A stretch of DNA of 64,000 bases from assembly GCA_020723285.1 (NCBI GenBank), contig DYJE01000008.1:62001-126000 (forward strand). The letters are read 5' to 3'. The stretch comes from Desulforapulum autotrophicum (lineage in GTDB: Bacteria > Desulfobacterota > Desulfobacteria > Desulfobacterales > Desulfolunaceae). Below are positions 46,302 through 55,100 of this stretch, one piece after another. The translations under genes and the position numbers were made by a program. Numbering within the stretch: position 1 is the first letter of the stretch; each line of letters opens with the position of its first letter. A model generated the notes under the pieces. The model saw nothing but the letters and a program-made list of their open reading frames with translations, was not told the origin of the DNA and searched no databases.

Positions 46302-46676
46302 ATGACAGAAAACCATCACACCCTTTCGTTCAACACCATTCTCTATTGCCGGCGTTTTGAAGCTACGGTCCGGTTTTACAGGGACGGCCTCAGCTTCACG
46401 CCCGTTCTCGTCAAACCCTGGTTCGTGGAATTCGCTGTCAACGCGCTGTCCCGCATCAGCGTGGCCGACGAAAGCCGCGCCTCCGTCAAAAGCTCGGGTG
46501 GACTTGGCGTCACCCTCACATTCCAGCTCGCTGATCTTGATGCCTTTCATGCCCGGCTGACAGCCTCGGGCTTTGAACCCGGCCGTATCATGTCCCATCC
46601 CTGGGGTGCCCGGCTGTTTCATATCCTGGACCCCGAAGGGCACCGCCTGGAATTCTGGTCACCTGTGGAGCCGTAA
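46302..46676 (+). CDS. VOC-family protein, 124 aa
   Basis: A compact VOC (glyoxalase/bleomycin-resistance) fold protein: HHTLSFNTILYCRRFEATVRFYRDGLSF, central VTLTFQLADLDAFHARL and C-terminal LFHILDPEGHRLEFW, the usual two-module pattern with a metal-ligand glutamate. The substrate is unknown. It is divergent from the 309-aa hypothetical and not related closely to the other VOC protein at 43359. Confidence 0.8.
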   Translation: MTENHHTLSFNTILYCRRFEATVRFYRDGLSFTPVLVKPWFVEFAVNALSRISVADESRASVKSSGGLGVTLTFQLADLDAFHARLTASGFEPGRIMSHPWGARLFHILDPEGHRLEFWSPVEP

Positions 46677-46760
46677 AGCATCTCAGGCCATGGCCGATCA
46701 AACTCCTATATACATCATAAATCCATATATTCCGAATATCTAAATGGTTTTTAAAAAACA

Positions 46761-46804
46761 TTGACAACGATGCACAATCAAATTAGGTTAGTCTATCGGA
46801 CTAA
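46761..46804 (+). promoter_or_regulatory. Promoter and likely operator of the toxin-antitoxin pair
   Basis: -35 TTGACA (46761-46766), 17-base spacer, -10 TAGGTT (46784-46789). Overlapping the -10 is a perfect inverted repeat TTAGTC-TATCG-GACTAA (46788-46804), well placed for the antitoxin to repress its own promoter. Confidence 0.6.
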
Positions 46805-46818
46805 TTTTGGAGGCATCA

Positions 46819-47043
46819 ATGAAAACGTTCAATATTCATGAAACGAAAACGAATCTTTCCAGCATATTGGCAAATATTGAAATGACCGGGGAAACCTACC
46901 TGATATGCCGGAATGGAAAGCCGATCGCGGAAATTGTTCCGCATAAAAAAAAGAGCCGGCTTAAACCGGATCCTTTTTTAAGCCGGATAAAGATCACCTG
47001 TGATTTAACGGAACCCTTAACCGAAGAGGATTGGGATGTCTGA
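46819..47043 (+). CDS. Antitoxin, Phd/YefM family
   Basis: A 74-aa antitoxin starting MKTFNIHETKTNLSSILANIE, with the Phd/YefM N-terminal DNA-binding fold (T-K-T-N-L-S, then GETYLICRNGKPIAEIVP) and an acidic C-terminal toxin-binding tail (LTEPLTEEDWDV). The ATG at 46819 is preceded by GGAGG; an in-frame TTG upstream is rejected. It overlaps the toxin gene by 8 bases. Confidence 0.85.
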   Translation: MKTFNIHETKTNLSSILANIEMTGETYLICRNGKPIAEIVPHKKKSRLKPDPFLSRIKITCDLTEPLTEEDWDV

Positions 47044-47425
47044 TTCTCTGTTGCTTGACACATGCGCCCTGATCTGGCTTTCGGAAGGCGGGGGAGGCCT
47101 GTCCTCCCAGACCCTTGAACGCATTGAGAACGCGAGCGCCGTTTTTGTGTCTTCCATATCGGCCTTTGAAATATCATTGAAACACAAAAAAGGGGGAATC
47201 GAATTACCCTGCGATGCCCAAAGCTGGTTTTCAAAAATAGTGGCCCACCATGATATCTCCGTCGTACCGATAGATCATCACATTGCGGTCATGTCTGTTC
47301 AATTGCCGGATTTCCACAAGGATCCATGCGACAGATTCATCATTGCAACGGCAACGATACATCGGCTTCCGGTTGTAACAGGTGACAAAATGTTCGCCAA
47401 TTACGATATCTCCATCCTGTTTTAA
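47036..47425 (+). CDS. PIN-domain toxin, VapC-like
   Basis: A 129-aa PIN ribonuclease. Acidic residues for metal binding are D8 (LLLDTCALIWL), a glutamate in SAFEISLK and the aspartates in KDPCDRFIIATA, with a further D near the C-terminus (VTGDKMF). VapC toxins cleave tRNA or rRNA. The pair is a type II toxin-antitoxin module in which the antitoxin is of Phd type rather than VapB. Convergent with the radical SAM gene. Confidence 0.85.
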   Translation: MSDSLLLDTCALIWLSEGGGGLSSQTLERIENASAVFVSSISAFEISLKHKKGGIELPCDAQSWFSKIVAHHDISVVPIDHHIAVMSVQLPDFHKDPCDRFIIATATIHRLPVVTGDKMFANYDISILF

Positions 47426-47450
47426 TCATTCAATAGCATCCACCTTATTC

Positions 47451-48968
47451 TCAATCGAAAAAAAACGCCGCGTGGTTGGAGTTGAACACCGGCGGGTCCC
47501 GGTTGATGATCGCTGAAATATCCGGGTGCTTCTTGAATTCCCTGGCCAGGAAATCCCGGATATCGGAGCGGTTCCAGCCCATGGGATGGTTGAACTCCTT
47601 GTACAGTGACAAATCCCCGTCGTAAAACTGGCTGGTTTCCAGGTATTCCCATCCTCTGGCAAAATACGGCAGGTTGAACAGGGCGATGTTGAGGTACGAA
47701 ATCAGGTGTTTGTGATCGCAGACAAAATCCATGGTTTTCCGGGCCGCGGCCTCGGTTTCCCAGGGTGTGCCGAAAAGCAGGTACACATAGGTGGCGATGC
47801 CCGCACGCTTGAGCTCGGTAAGACTCCGTGACACAGTGCCAAGGTCGATGCCTTTGGTCAGATGATCCAGCACGTTCTGGTCCCCGGACTCGATGCCCAG
47901 CTTCAACATCCTACAGCCGGAGCGTTTCAGACTGCGGCAGAAGGCTTCATCCCCAAGCTGCCCCGTGATCCTGGCAAAGGTGTACCAGGGCGTATTGAAT
48001 CCGCTGCGTTCAAGACGGGTCATGAATTTCGGACTCAGGGCGTTGTCCACGAAATGGAAAAGGGCCGGTTTGTAGATGGCGTCAAGGGCTTTGACCTGGT
48101 CAACGGCCCGGTTCACATCAAGGGGTTCGTAAGGATTGTTCTCCGCTTGTTCGGGGCAGAACGTGCATTTTTTCCAGTAGCAGCCGTCCGCCGTGCAGAA
48201 AGGAATCACCAGCCCCGGACTCAAATACCGTCCGCCTGCGACCATGTCCCCGTAATCGGGCAGAACATCCGCTTCCTTGCGTTCAAACCCGAAAAGATCA
48301 AGGAGCGGGCCTTCGCCTTTTCCCGCGATCATCACATCCACGTAGCCGTCGAAGGGCGAGGCAAATCCCGGTTTGCGCATAAAGGAGGTCACGAGGCCCC
48401 CTCCCAGAACGATGCGGATGCCGGGGTTCAGATGCTTCAGGTATCCGATCATGGCAAAGGTGCACAGGGCCTGGTTCAGGTAGTTCAGGGAAAACCCCAC
48501 CGTGTCAAGGGCCCGGCCGTCTTTCGACAGCAGATCCTTGAAACGTTCGCTGAAATACGGGTAATAGACGTTTTCACGAAAATGCGCGGCAGCGTACAAC
48601 AGATCTTCGCTTTTCAGCGGAGACAGGGTGTCGCTTTTATAGTTGGCCAGAGTCACCAGAGACCCGGAGGGCCGGGACACCATAGCCAGAACCTTGTTGA
48701 TGTCCAGCACCGCGTTTTTGTAGCGGTCACGGTTGGCATACCCTTTTGATCCGGTGACCAGATCGAGGTTTTGCTCCCTTTTTTTAAGGGCCCGCTTTCC
48801 CCAGAGATCACCGGCCAGGGCCTTCTGATTGAAAAGGTAGTGAAACCCTTCAAGATTCATGTCAATGGAGTGGACCGGAACACCGTGGTGTTTCAGGGTG
48901 CCGTGGAGTCTCGCAAGGCCCGGAGGAGGCTCACAGGCCTTGGCGGACGGGGGAAAAATCAAAAGCAT
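47451..48968 (-). CDS. B12-binding-type radical SAM protein
   Basis: A 505-aa radical SAM enzyme. The N-terminal half (about 1-240) resembles a cobalamin-binding B12 Rossmann domain, with FPPSAKACEPPPGLARL and a glycine-rich RIVLGGGLVTSFM strand. The Fe-S motif is C263, C268, C271 (GCYWKKCTFC), a C-x4-C-x2-C variant of the usual C-x3-C-x2-C. TIM-barrel features follow (HFVDNALSPKFM, KLGIESGDQNVLDHLTKGI). The ATG at 48968 overlaps the ATPase stop (TGATG), so the two are translationally coupled. The substrate is unknown. Closest known groups are B12-dependent methyltransferases and RiPP enzymes. Confidence 0.8.
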   Translation of the reverse strand: MLLIFPPSAKACEPPPGLARLHGTLKHHGVPVHSIDMNLEGFHYLFNQKALAGDLWGKRALKKREQNLDLVTGSKGYANRDRYKNAVLDINKVLAMVSRPSGSLVTLANYKSDTLSPLKSEDLLYAAAHFRENVYYPYFSERFKDLLSKDGRALDTVGFSLNYLNQALCTFAMIGYLKHLNPGIRIVLGGGLVTSFMRKPGFASPFDGYVDVMIAGKGEGPLLDLFGFERKEADVLPDYGDMVAGGRYLSPGLVIPFCTADGCYWKKCTFCPEQAENNPYEPLDVNRAVDQVKALDAIYKPALFHFVDNALSPKFMTRLERSGFNTPWYTFARITGQLGDEAFCRSLKRSGCRMLKLGIESGDQNVLDHLTKGIDLGTVSRSLTELKRAGIATYVYLLFGTPWETEAAARKTMDFVCDHKHLISYLNIALFNLPYFARGWEYLETSQFYDGDLSLYKEFNHPMGWNRSDIRDFLAREFKKHPDISAIINRDPPVFNSNHAAFFFD

Positions 48969-51163
48969 CACAAACCTTCAGTCCGGACAGGAGTCTTCAT
49001 CATTTTTTTCAATTTCAGGGCGGAGCGGATCAGCAGCGCCTCTTCAGGCCGTCTGTCAAGAAGCCTGCCCACGGGTTTCCCGGCCATGAGATCGGCCCGT
49101 TCCCCGCTCTCTATATCCTTGAAACAGAATCCGTAAAGGCATTCCAGGGTTTTTGGGATGACAGCCGCAGGTCCGTGAACGACGCTCAGCACCCGCTGGA
49201 CGACCTGAACGTCCAGGGCGTCGGTCCAGGTGTCGAACACACGGGGATGGTCCAGGGCGTCCCAGGCCAGGTAAACGTAACGCAGAATATCGAGAATCAC
49301 CCGGTTGCCCAGCTCAAGCCCCGCTGTTTCAAGAATGCCGGAAAGAACGCCCAGACAGCCGGACAGGGCGTCCATCACATGGCCGTCTGCCGAGGTGTCG
49401 GCCCGGACGTCCCGCATGAGTTTCCGGATGTCTTCGGGCTTCAGATGGTTGGCCATAGGGGACTCCTGAAAATTCAGATCCCGCGCCATGGACCGTTTCC
49501 GTTCTTTGACCGTCAGGTGTTCATCGGGTCTCAGGCTTTCCAGCTCGATGACATTGGCCTTGGACAGCACCGCCAGATCCGGTTTTTCATACAGTGCACC
49601 GTCCGCCAGGGTTCCGATGATGAACAGATTGGACGGAATGGACAGGTCCTTGGGGATTTCCGAATACTGGGCAATATCGTCATCCATGTGAAGATGGACG
49701 TTCTCCCCGGTTTCCCAGGCGCAGAGGATATCGGCCAGATAATGCTCCGCCTGTGAATGATTCATGTTGTCAAGGATCAGGAAAAACGGGTTGTCCATGC
49801 CCCGTTTAAGGACGTGCCCCGCGTTGATGATCAGCTCAAGGGCCTGGGTTGTTTTATACTGTTCCCCCCGGCTGTCCAGACTCCCCAGAAGATGCGTCCG
49901 GTCCGTCCAGTTCCGGCCCACGGGGATGATTTCATACGTCCTTGACCGGGTGTGGACACCGTGTTCGTTGATCTGGATGTCCCGGGTGTACAGGTAGTCG
50001 GAAAACAGACGGATCTGGTCGTCCGTGAGCCGGTGGATGGCGTCGCCCCACATGCTGAAGGCGGGTATGCGTTGATCGTCCAGGTAGAAATCGCTGATTT
50101 TCAAAGGTCCCTTGAACAGCCAGTCGATTCGGACAAAATTTTTCGTGGATTCAAAATACGAATCAAAGGCGTCTCCGGAATCATCGAAAAAATGGGGCTG
50201 AAGCACCACGCCGATGCCACCCACGGTGTACCCGCCCTGATAGGCGATGATCACGTCGCCTTCCTTCAGGTCCTTCATCATTTTCTTCTGGTTCATGTCG
50301 ATGTTCTTTTTGCTGTCCAGGCCGTACAGCGACATGATGCCGTCTTTCAGCATGGTCTTTCGGACCAGGTTGATCTTTTTGTCCGATCCCTCGAAAGCGT
50401 TGACGATGTCCTTGTCGTTGTAGCTGATCTTGAACCAGCGGCGGCTCAGAAGGTCGCTCTCTTCGGTCAGGGATTCGTCGTTCCGCTTCTTTTCGTCCAT
50501 GTACTGGGCGAACAGATGGGCCAGGGCTGTTTTTCCGCTGCCGGAGGCCCCGGAAAGCATCACGAAGGGCTTGGTTTTGAGGGAAAGGATCAGACGCTGG
50601 ATGATGTCCTGATGGAAAAAAAAGCCCCGGTGATCAAGGAAAGTGGAGAATCGTGTGTCCGGCCCCATGCCCAGGACAGGTTTGAGGCTTTCGGGAAGAC
50701 GGTCGGGAAAACGCTCCACAATCATCCGGAATCCGTCGGTGCTGAAATTGAAAAGGTAGCCCTGGTTGACACCTTTCAGCGTGTTGAACGGCTTGTTCGT
50801 TTCAATGGACGCGCTGATCATGTCCATCATGGGCTTGATTTCCTCAAGTCCCACAGGCCGTGAAAGATCGTAAAAATCCAGGTCGATGCGATACCCTTCC
50901 TTTTTGATGTTCACATGGCTCCGCGCCTTGTCCTTGGCGATGGAAAAGGCCATGATCTCCTTCTGGGCGAAACAGATCACCATGTCCCCGGCCTCGACCT
51001 CTTTCATGGCGTCCCAATGTGGAAAGGATTTCCCGCCGGCCACAGGCGACGGAGCCCAGATGTAGCCGTCCATCCTGGCCCTGGCGTAGGTGTGCCCCAG
51101 ATTCACCCACCAGACATTGAAATAGTAGCTGACTTCAAAACCCCAGTCGTCCCTTCCGTCCAC
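48968..51163 (-). CDS. EVE-domain McrB-like AAA+ ATPase with degenerate catalytic motifs
   Basis: A 731-aa protein. Residues about 1-170 match the EVE-like N-terminus of McrB-type proteins (NVWWVNLGHTYARARMDGYI, GDMVICFAQKEIMAF, VNQGYLFNF), a modified-base or RNA reader fold. Walker A GASGSGKT with K211 is intact. A second EVE-like segment (about 285-345, GDVIIAYQGGYTVGGIG) is inserted before the AAA core. The McrB Walker B site is LILDNMN with D465 but N466 in place of the essential glutamate; sensor-1 GTxN is GTLA (A520); the arginine-finger position of SPKVLDRA is LAVLSKA with K535. ATP binding is likely but hydrolysis doubtful. No McrC nuclease is adjacent. It is translationally coupled to the radical SAM gene downstream; a zinc-knuckle gene lies 156 bases upstream. 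Confidence 0.75.
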   Translation of the reverse strand: MDGRDDWGFEVSYYFNVWWVNLGHTYARARMDGYIWAPSPVAGGKSFPHWDAMKEVEAGDMVICFAQKEIMAFSIAKDKARSHVNIKKEGYRIDLDFYDLSRPVGLEEIKPMMDMISASIETNKPFNTLKGVNQGYLFNFSTDGFRMIVERFPDRLPESLKPVLGMGPDTRFSTFLDHRGFFFHQDIIQRLILSLKTKPFVMLSGASGSGKTALAHLFAQYMDEKKRNDESLTEESDLLSRRWFKISYNDKDIVNAFEGSDKKINLVRKTMLKDGIMSLYGLDSKKNIDMNQKKMMKDLKEGDVIIAYQGGYTVGGIGVVLQPHFFDDSGDAFDSYFESTKNFVRIDWLFKGPLKISDFYLDDQRIPAFSMWGDAIHRLTDDQIRLFSDYLYTRDIQINEHGVHTRSRTYEIIPVGRNWTDRTHLLGSLDSRGEQYKTTQALELIINAGHVLKRGMDNPFFLILDNMNHSQAEHYLADILCAWETGENVHLHMDDDIAQYSEIPKDLSIPSNLFIIGTLADGALYEKPDLAVLSKANVIELESLRPDEHLTVKERKRSMARDLNFQESPMANHLKPEDIRKLMRDVRADTSADGHVMDALSGCLGVLSGILETAGLELGNRVILDILRYVYLAWDALDHPRVFDTWTDALDVQVVQRVLSVVHGPAAVIPKTLECLYGFCFKDIESGERADLMAGKPVGRLLDRRPEEALLIRSALKLKKMMKTPVRTEGL

Positions 51164-51277
51164 GATGCGTCTCCTTTTCCCGGTTCTTTATCGCCTTTCT
51201 TTTTTTCCATAAACAACCACAACAGGCAAAAAAACACAAAGGGAAAACGTCAGGGTCTTTCCGTGGAAATATTCAAT

Positions 51278-51312
51278 CGCCTCCGCCGTTTTTCGAAAAA
51301 CCGACGGAGGCG
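51278..51312 (-). terminator. Hairpin after the zinc-knuckle gene
   Basis: Outer stem CGCCTCCG / CGGAGGCG (8 bp) and an inner stem GTTTTT-CG-AAAAAC. It has few T residues after it on either strand, so it may attenuate rather than fully terminate transcription into the ATPase gene. Confidence 0.45.
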
Positions 51313-51319
51313 GTGTCCG

Positions 51320-51550
51320 TCACAGAATGGCCACAGGATTGCAAAGATCGTCGTTAACCTCCGAACCCTTTCCGCATCCACCGCAGTAGTATTTCAGATC
51401 CACCTTCCGGGGGTTGACAAGGCCGTCGGGGCTGCACGCATTCTCCCCGCAGCGGCTGCACTGGTAAACCGTATCCACGGGCCTGGGTTCACAGAGGCTT
51501 TCGATATCGATGCCCACTTTTCCACATTGTCCGCATCCGTATTGTTTCAT
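51320..51550 (-). CDS. Triple CxxC zinc-knuckle small protein
   Basis: A 76-aa protein built of three short copies of the pattern Y-x-C-x2-C-G ... C-x-P: cysteines C6, C9, C20; C31, C34, C39; C56, C59, C70. Each could bind zinc or iron together with neighbouring residues. The ribosome site AAGGAGG is strong. I do not know the family. It lies 156 bases upstream of the EVE ATPase on the same strand, with a hairpin between, so co-regulation is possible but not shown. Confidence 0.7.
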   Translation of the reverse strand: MKQYGCGQCGKVGIDIESLCEPRPVDTVYQCSRCGENACSPDGLVNPRKVDLKYYCGGCGKGSEVNDDLCNPVAIL

Positions 51551-51885
51551 GGTGTCCTCCTTGATGTATCAGGTTTTGACCCATTCACCGGCAGATGGTT
51601 TCCCGGTGTTGTGAGGACCCTCCGCCGATGATCATGGTCATAAGGATAAGGCGGTTTATCGGGCGGGTCAAATTTCCGCCCCCAGCAGCCGCTGGTGGGA
51701 ACCCCGAACATAAAAACATATCCCACTGATATCATGATCTATTCATTAGCCATTCGTTCACATTGCCCTGGGTTTGTCATTTTTTTGTCAGGCCATAAGA
51801 CCATCGGAAGCCATCGCCGATTTCGCTATCGATCAACGTCATAGCATATCTAAATTGTTTCGGTCATTGCCCAGGATCATTGTGT

Positions 51886-51913
51886 GATGGACACGGCTCC
51901 GCCTTTGCCCATC
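51886..51913. repeat. REP-like hairpin, family A copy 2
   Basis: 28 bases, 26 identical to 25823-25850; GATGGACA / TGCCCATC stem with one mismatch and an inner GGC-TCC-GCC stem. Confidence 0.65.
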
Positions 51914-51950
51914 AAGTTTCCTGACACAGAATAAACAGCCGATTAGTTAA

Positions 51951-51991
51951 AGGATCGGGCCATTTGTCGGGTTTTTGAACCCGACCTACAA
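51951..51991. repeat. REP-like hairpin, family B copy 2
   Basis: AGGATCGGGCCAT followed by stem GTCGGGTT / AACCCGAC and CTACA. Compared with 31001-31046 the stem has changed on both sides (C-G pair to G-C pair), a compensatory change that shows it is kept as a hairpin. Confidence 0.6.
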
Positions 51992-52100
51992 AGGGCCGCG
52001 TGATGTGTGTCTGAGACATATCCCGCCCCCACCCGTTTGCCCAGCTTTTCAAGCTTGTCCTCACGAAAGTGGGGAAGCTGGCCGCCGGAGGCAGGAATAT

Positions 52101-52140
52101 AAAGAAAATCCGGAAGCCCTTACAACGCGGGCTTCCGGAT
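52101..52140 (-). terminator. Intrinsic terminator of the polyketide synthase gene
   Basis: Perfect 12-bp stem ATCCGGAAGCCC / GGGCTTCCGGAT with a 9-base loop; on the minus strand it is followed by TTTTCTTTAT. It begins 12 bases after the stop codon. Confidence 0.85.
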
Positions 52141-52152
52141 CACTAAAAACCA

Positions 52153-55100
52153 TCACGAGGAGGCGATGGCGGTCATGCGGAGACTGAAGTTTTTCATCTG
52201 GTAAATGAGGAGGCCGTCCACGGTGAGGTAGCCGTCGGCGGTGATGACGGGGTTTTCGCCGTCCGCAACCGCCGTGATCAGGGCTGTGACCTCCACTTTT
52301 TTGTTGCGTGGAATGACCTGGCCCCGGTAGAGCCACTGGTGTTCCGTGCCGGTGACGAAATCCAGGCGGTGAGTGTCCGCCAAGGGTTTGAAGCGTTCCA
52401 GAGCCGCGAACTTCATCAGCTGAATAAAGGATTCGATGCCCAGGGAACCGGGGCAGACCGGGTCCTGATAAAAATGGGCCTTGAAGAACCATTCATCCAC
52501 GTCCACGGTCTTGTATCCCCGGACATAGCCGAGACCGTGGGGTCCGCCGTCCGGGATGTAGCATTCCACGCCATCCACCATCAGAAGAGCCTTGGACGGC
52601 ATGGACGCGGGTTTGAACGGATCGGCGTTCGTGTCGTCGGGGGTCAGCGGGGCTTCCTTCGGGAAATCCATGGCCACGGCCCGTCCCATTTCCGCTTCCG
52701 TGGGCCGGTAAACGATGGTTTCCGGGTTACGGATGCCCACCTGCTGCTCCATGGTTTCGTTGGTGAAGAACCCGAAATTCGTCACGCCTTTGTACAGCAT
52801 GTCGCCGTCATGGAGAATTTCAAGGTCGAAATCCTCGATGATCATGCCGGCGGCTTCGGACACTTTGGTCATGCGGGTGCGCATGGTGAGGGTTCCGAAG
52901 CCCCGTTTCACTTCCTTGTAAAGGATGGCCTTGCCGCCCAGGTTTCGGAACTTCAGCTGTTTCTCGTTTCTCAGGGCCGATCCGGCGTAGGCCGCCAGCC
53001 AGCCGCAGGGCTGGAGGGCGATTTCCAGAAGCACGCAGAACGGCATGTTGTCCGAACGATTGGCCCTGAAATACCACTCGTCAGCGGGAACACGGTATTC
53101 GGCTTCGATCCAGCCGCCGGATTTCAATTCCCAGGCCTTGTGATCGGCCTTTGTGACACAGTCCATAAAAAAGTAGGGCGGTCCGGGAAGACGGGCGATG
53201 ATGCGGTCCGAATCGAACACCTTGTACTTATCACCGAACGCTTCGGACGGTTTGCCCACGGCGTAGGCCAGGAGTTTTTTCCGGTCAAACAGCACGGATT
53301 TTTCACCGGCCTCTTTTCCTGCGCTGTCTTTGCCGAAGGAACCCAGGAGGCGTTCGTCCATCACCGCTTCGTAGCCGGAAATGGTGGCCACCACGGCGTT
53401 CTTTTTGTCAAGGAAGTAGAAATCCGACGTCATTTTATGTTCGGTCAACGATTTTACCTCCATCACCACGGTCATGCCGTCATGGGGGAATTCCCGGCTG
53501 TACTGGCGGTACGAAGCGCTATAGCTGGGCAAAGACACCACTCCCTTCTGCTCGTAACACCAGAGAATGGCCATCTGATAGGCAGAATCGATAACCAGAG
53601 GATCGGCGACCCAGTTGGTTCTTAAAGGATCGGCAATCCATGACGAGGGCGGAGGCGCGGATGCCACGTCCGCCACCATGCCCCGTTCGGAGCAACCCCT
53701 GACCGTCTTGATGCCATGGAGATCCGGCCCGTGGAACAAAACCTCGTTATAAGCTTCTTGGATTTTCCGGCCGTAGGAACTTGCCAGGATTTCAACCGGA
53801 ATAGCATACTCCGGTGCTTCGGGCAGCCGTTCCACAAGCACGGCGTTGGCCCTGGAATGAAGGACTTCCCTTTCCTGGTTGCCGTTACGGATCTCCATGT
53901 CCACCTCAAAGAGCCCACCGTCTTTTTTCACGGGTTTGCCGCTCATCAGCCGGATGGTTTTGGTTTCACCTTCTATTTTAATCCCTTGAAGCACACGCAT
54001 GTTATCCAGGCCATGAAGCAGAAAGCCGGGGTTTTTGTGCAGCGCACCATGACCAAACCATTCGGTCATCAGGGCGAAGGGCACCACGGGCTTATCCTTG
54101 ATCACATGGGATTTCAGGACCGGATACAGCTCGGCGTCCACCTCCTTTTTGAAAGACACGCCAAGATGGGCGGCCATGGGCTGTGGTTCGGGCTCGGCCG
54201 ATGTCTCTAGTGCCTGATCCATCGCCGCCAGTTCGTCCATGCTGGTGGGGAACGTTCCGCCGATCACCACTTCCACCGGGTCGGAAAGGGGTGCCGCCAT
54301 TTCCGTCACCATGCATTCCGCCCCCTCTTTCAGGGGAATCAGTTCCACATGCTTTTTCGCGAATTCCTTTTTCAGGCTTTCGGTGACCATGCCGCCGTCC
54401 CAGGGCCCCCAGTTGATGGACACCACACGGCAGGCTTTGTTATGCTCCGCGTAGGCCCTTCCGGTTTTGTTCAGCACCTCGTTGGCCATGGCGTAGGCCA
54501 CCTGTCCGGTGTTGCCGATCCGGGCGCTCACCGAGGAAAACAGCACCAGGTATTTGAGGTCCTCTTCGGGTATGGTTTTCAGAAGATTTTCAAGGCCGTG
54601 GACTTTGGTGTTGTAAACCCGGTCGAACTGCTCCCGGGTCTGGTCCACGATGAACCGGTCTTCCAGCACACCCGCCCCGTGAATCAGGGCTTTCACCGGA
54701 CCGAAGGAGGCTTTCACCTCTTCCATCACCCGGCTCAGACTGGCCGGTTCGTTCACGTCCGCCGGAAAATAGTACACATTGGACCCGGCCTGTTTCAGGC
54801 GGTTCAGGGTCCCTTTGATTTCCCGGTTGCCCATGATGGTTTTGAAAGCCTTGTCCACCTGGGCCGGCGTGACTTTCTGGCCCTTGAACTGATGTTCGAG
54901 GATGGCTTTCTTGATGGCCGGAATATCGGTCAGCGAAGCGAGCCAGGACGGTTCGGAAGGCGGTTCTTCGGTTCTACCCAGAAGGACGATGGTGGGTCTG
55001 GCTTTCCGTGCAAGGGCGATGGCCGCTTCGGCGGTGACCCCTTTGGCACCGCCTGAAACCACCACCACATCTTTGGGGCCAAGGGCCAGAGAGCCCTTCC

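Larger units (their letters stand above)
51551..52100. other. Gene-poor region with two REP-like elements
   Basis: About 550 bases without a convincing gene. It holds the family A and B hairpin repeats at 51886-51913 and 51951-51991. Otherwise nothing is recognised. Confidence 0.5.

Noticed and set aside
52339-53625. 428-aa open frame opposite the synthase, and other long antisense frames in it
   Set aside because: Mirror of a GC-rich coding frame; no family motif, the real gene has continuous domains on the other strand.
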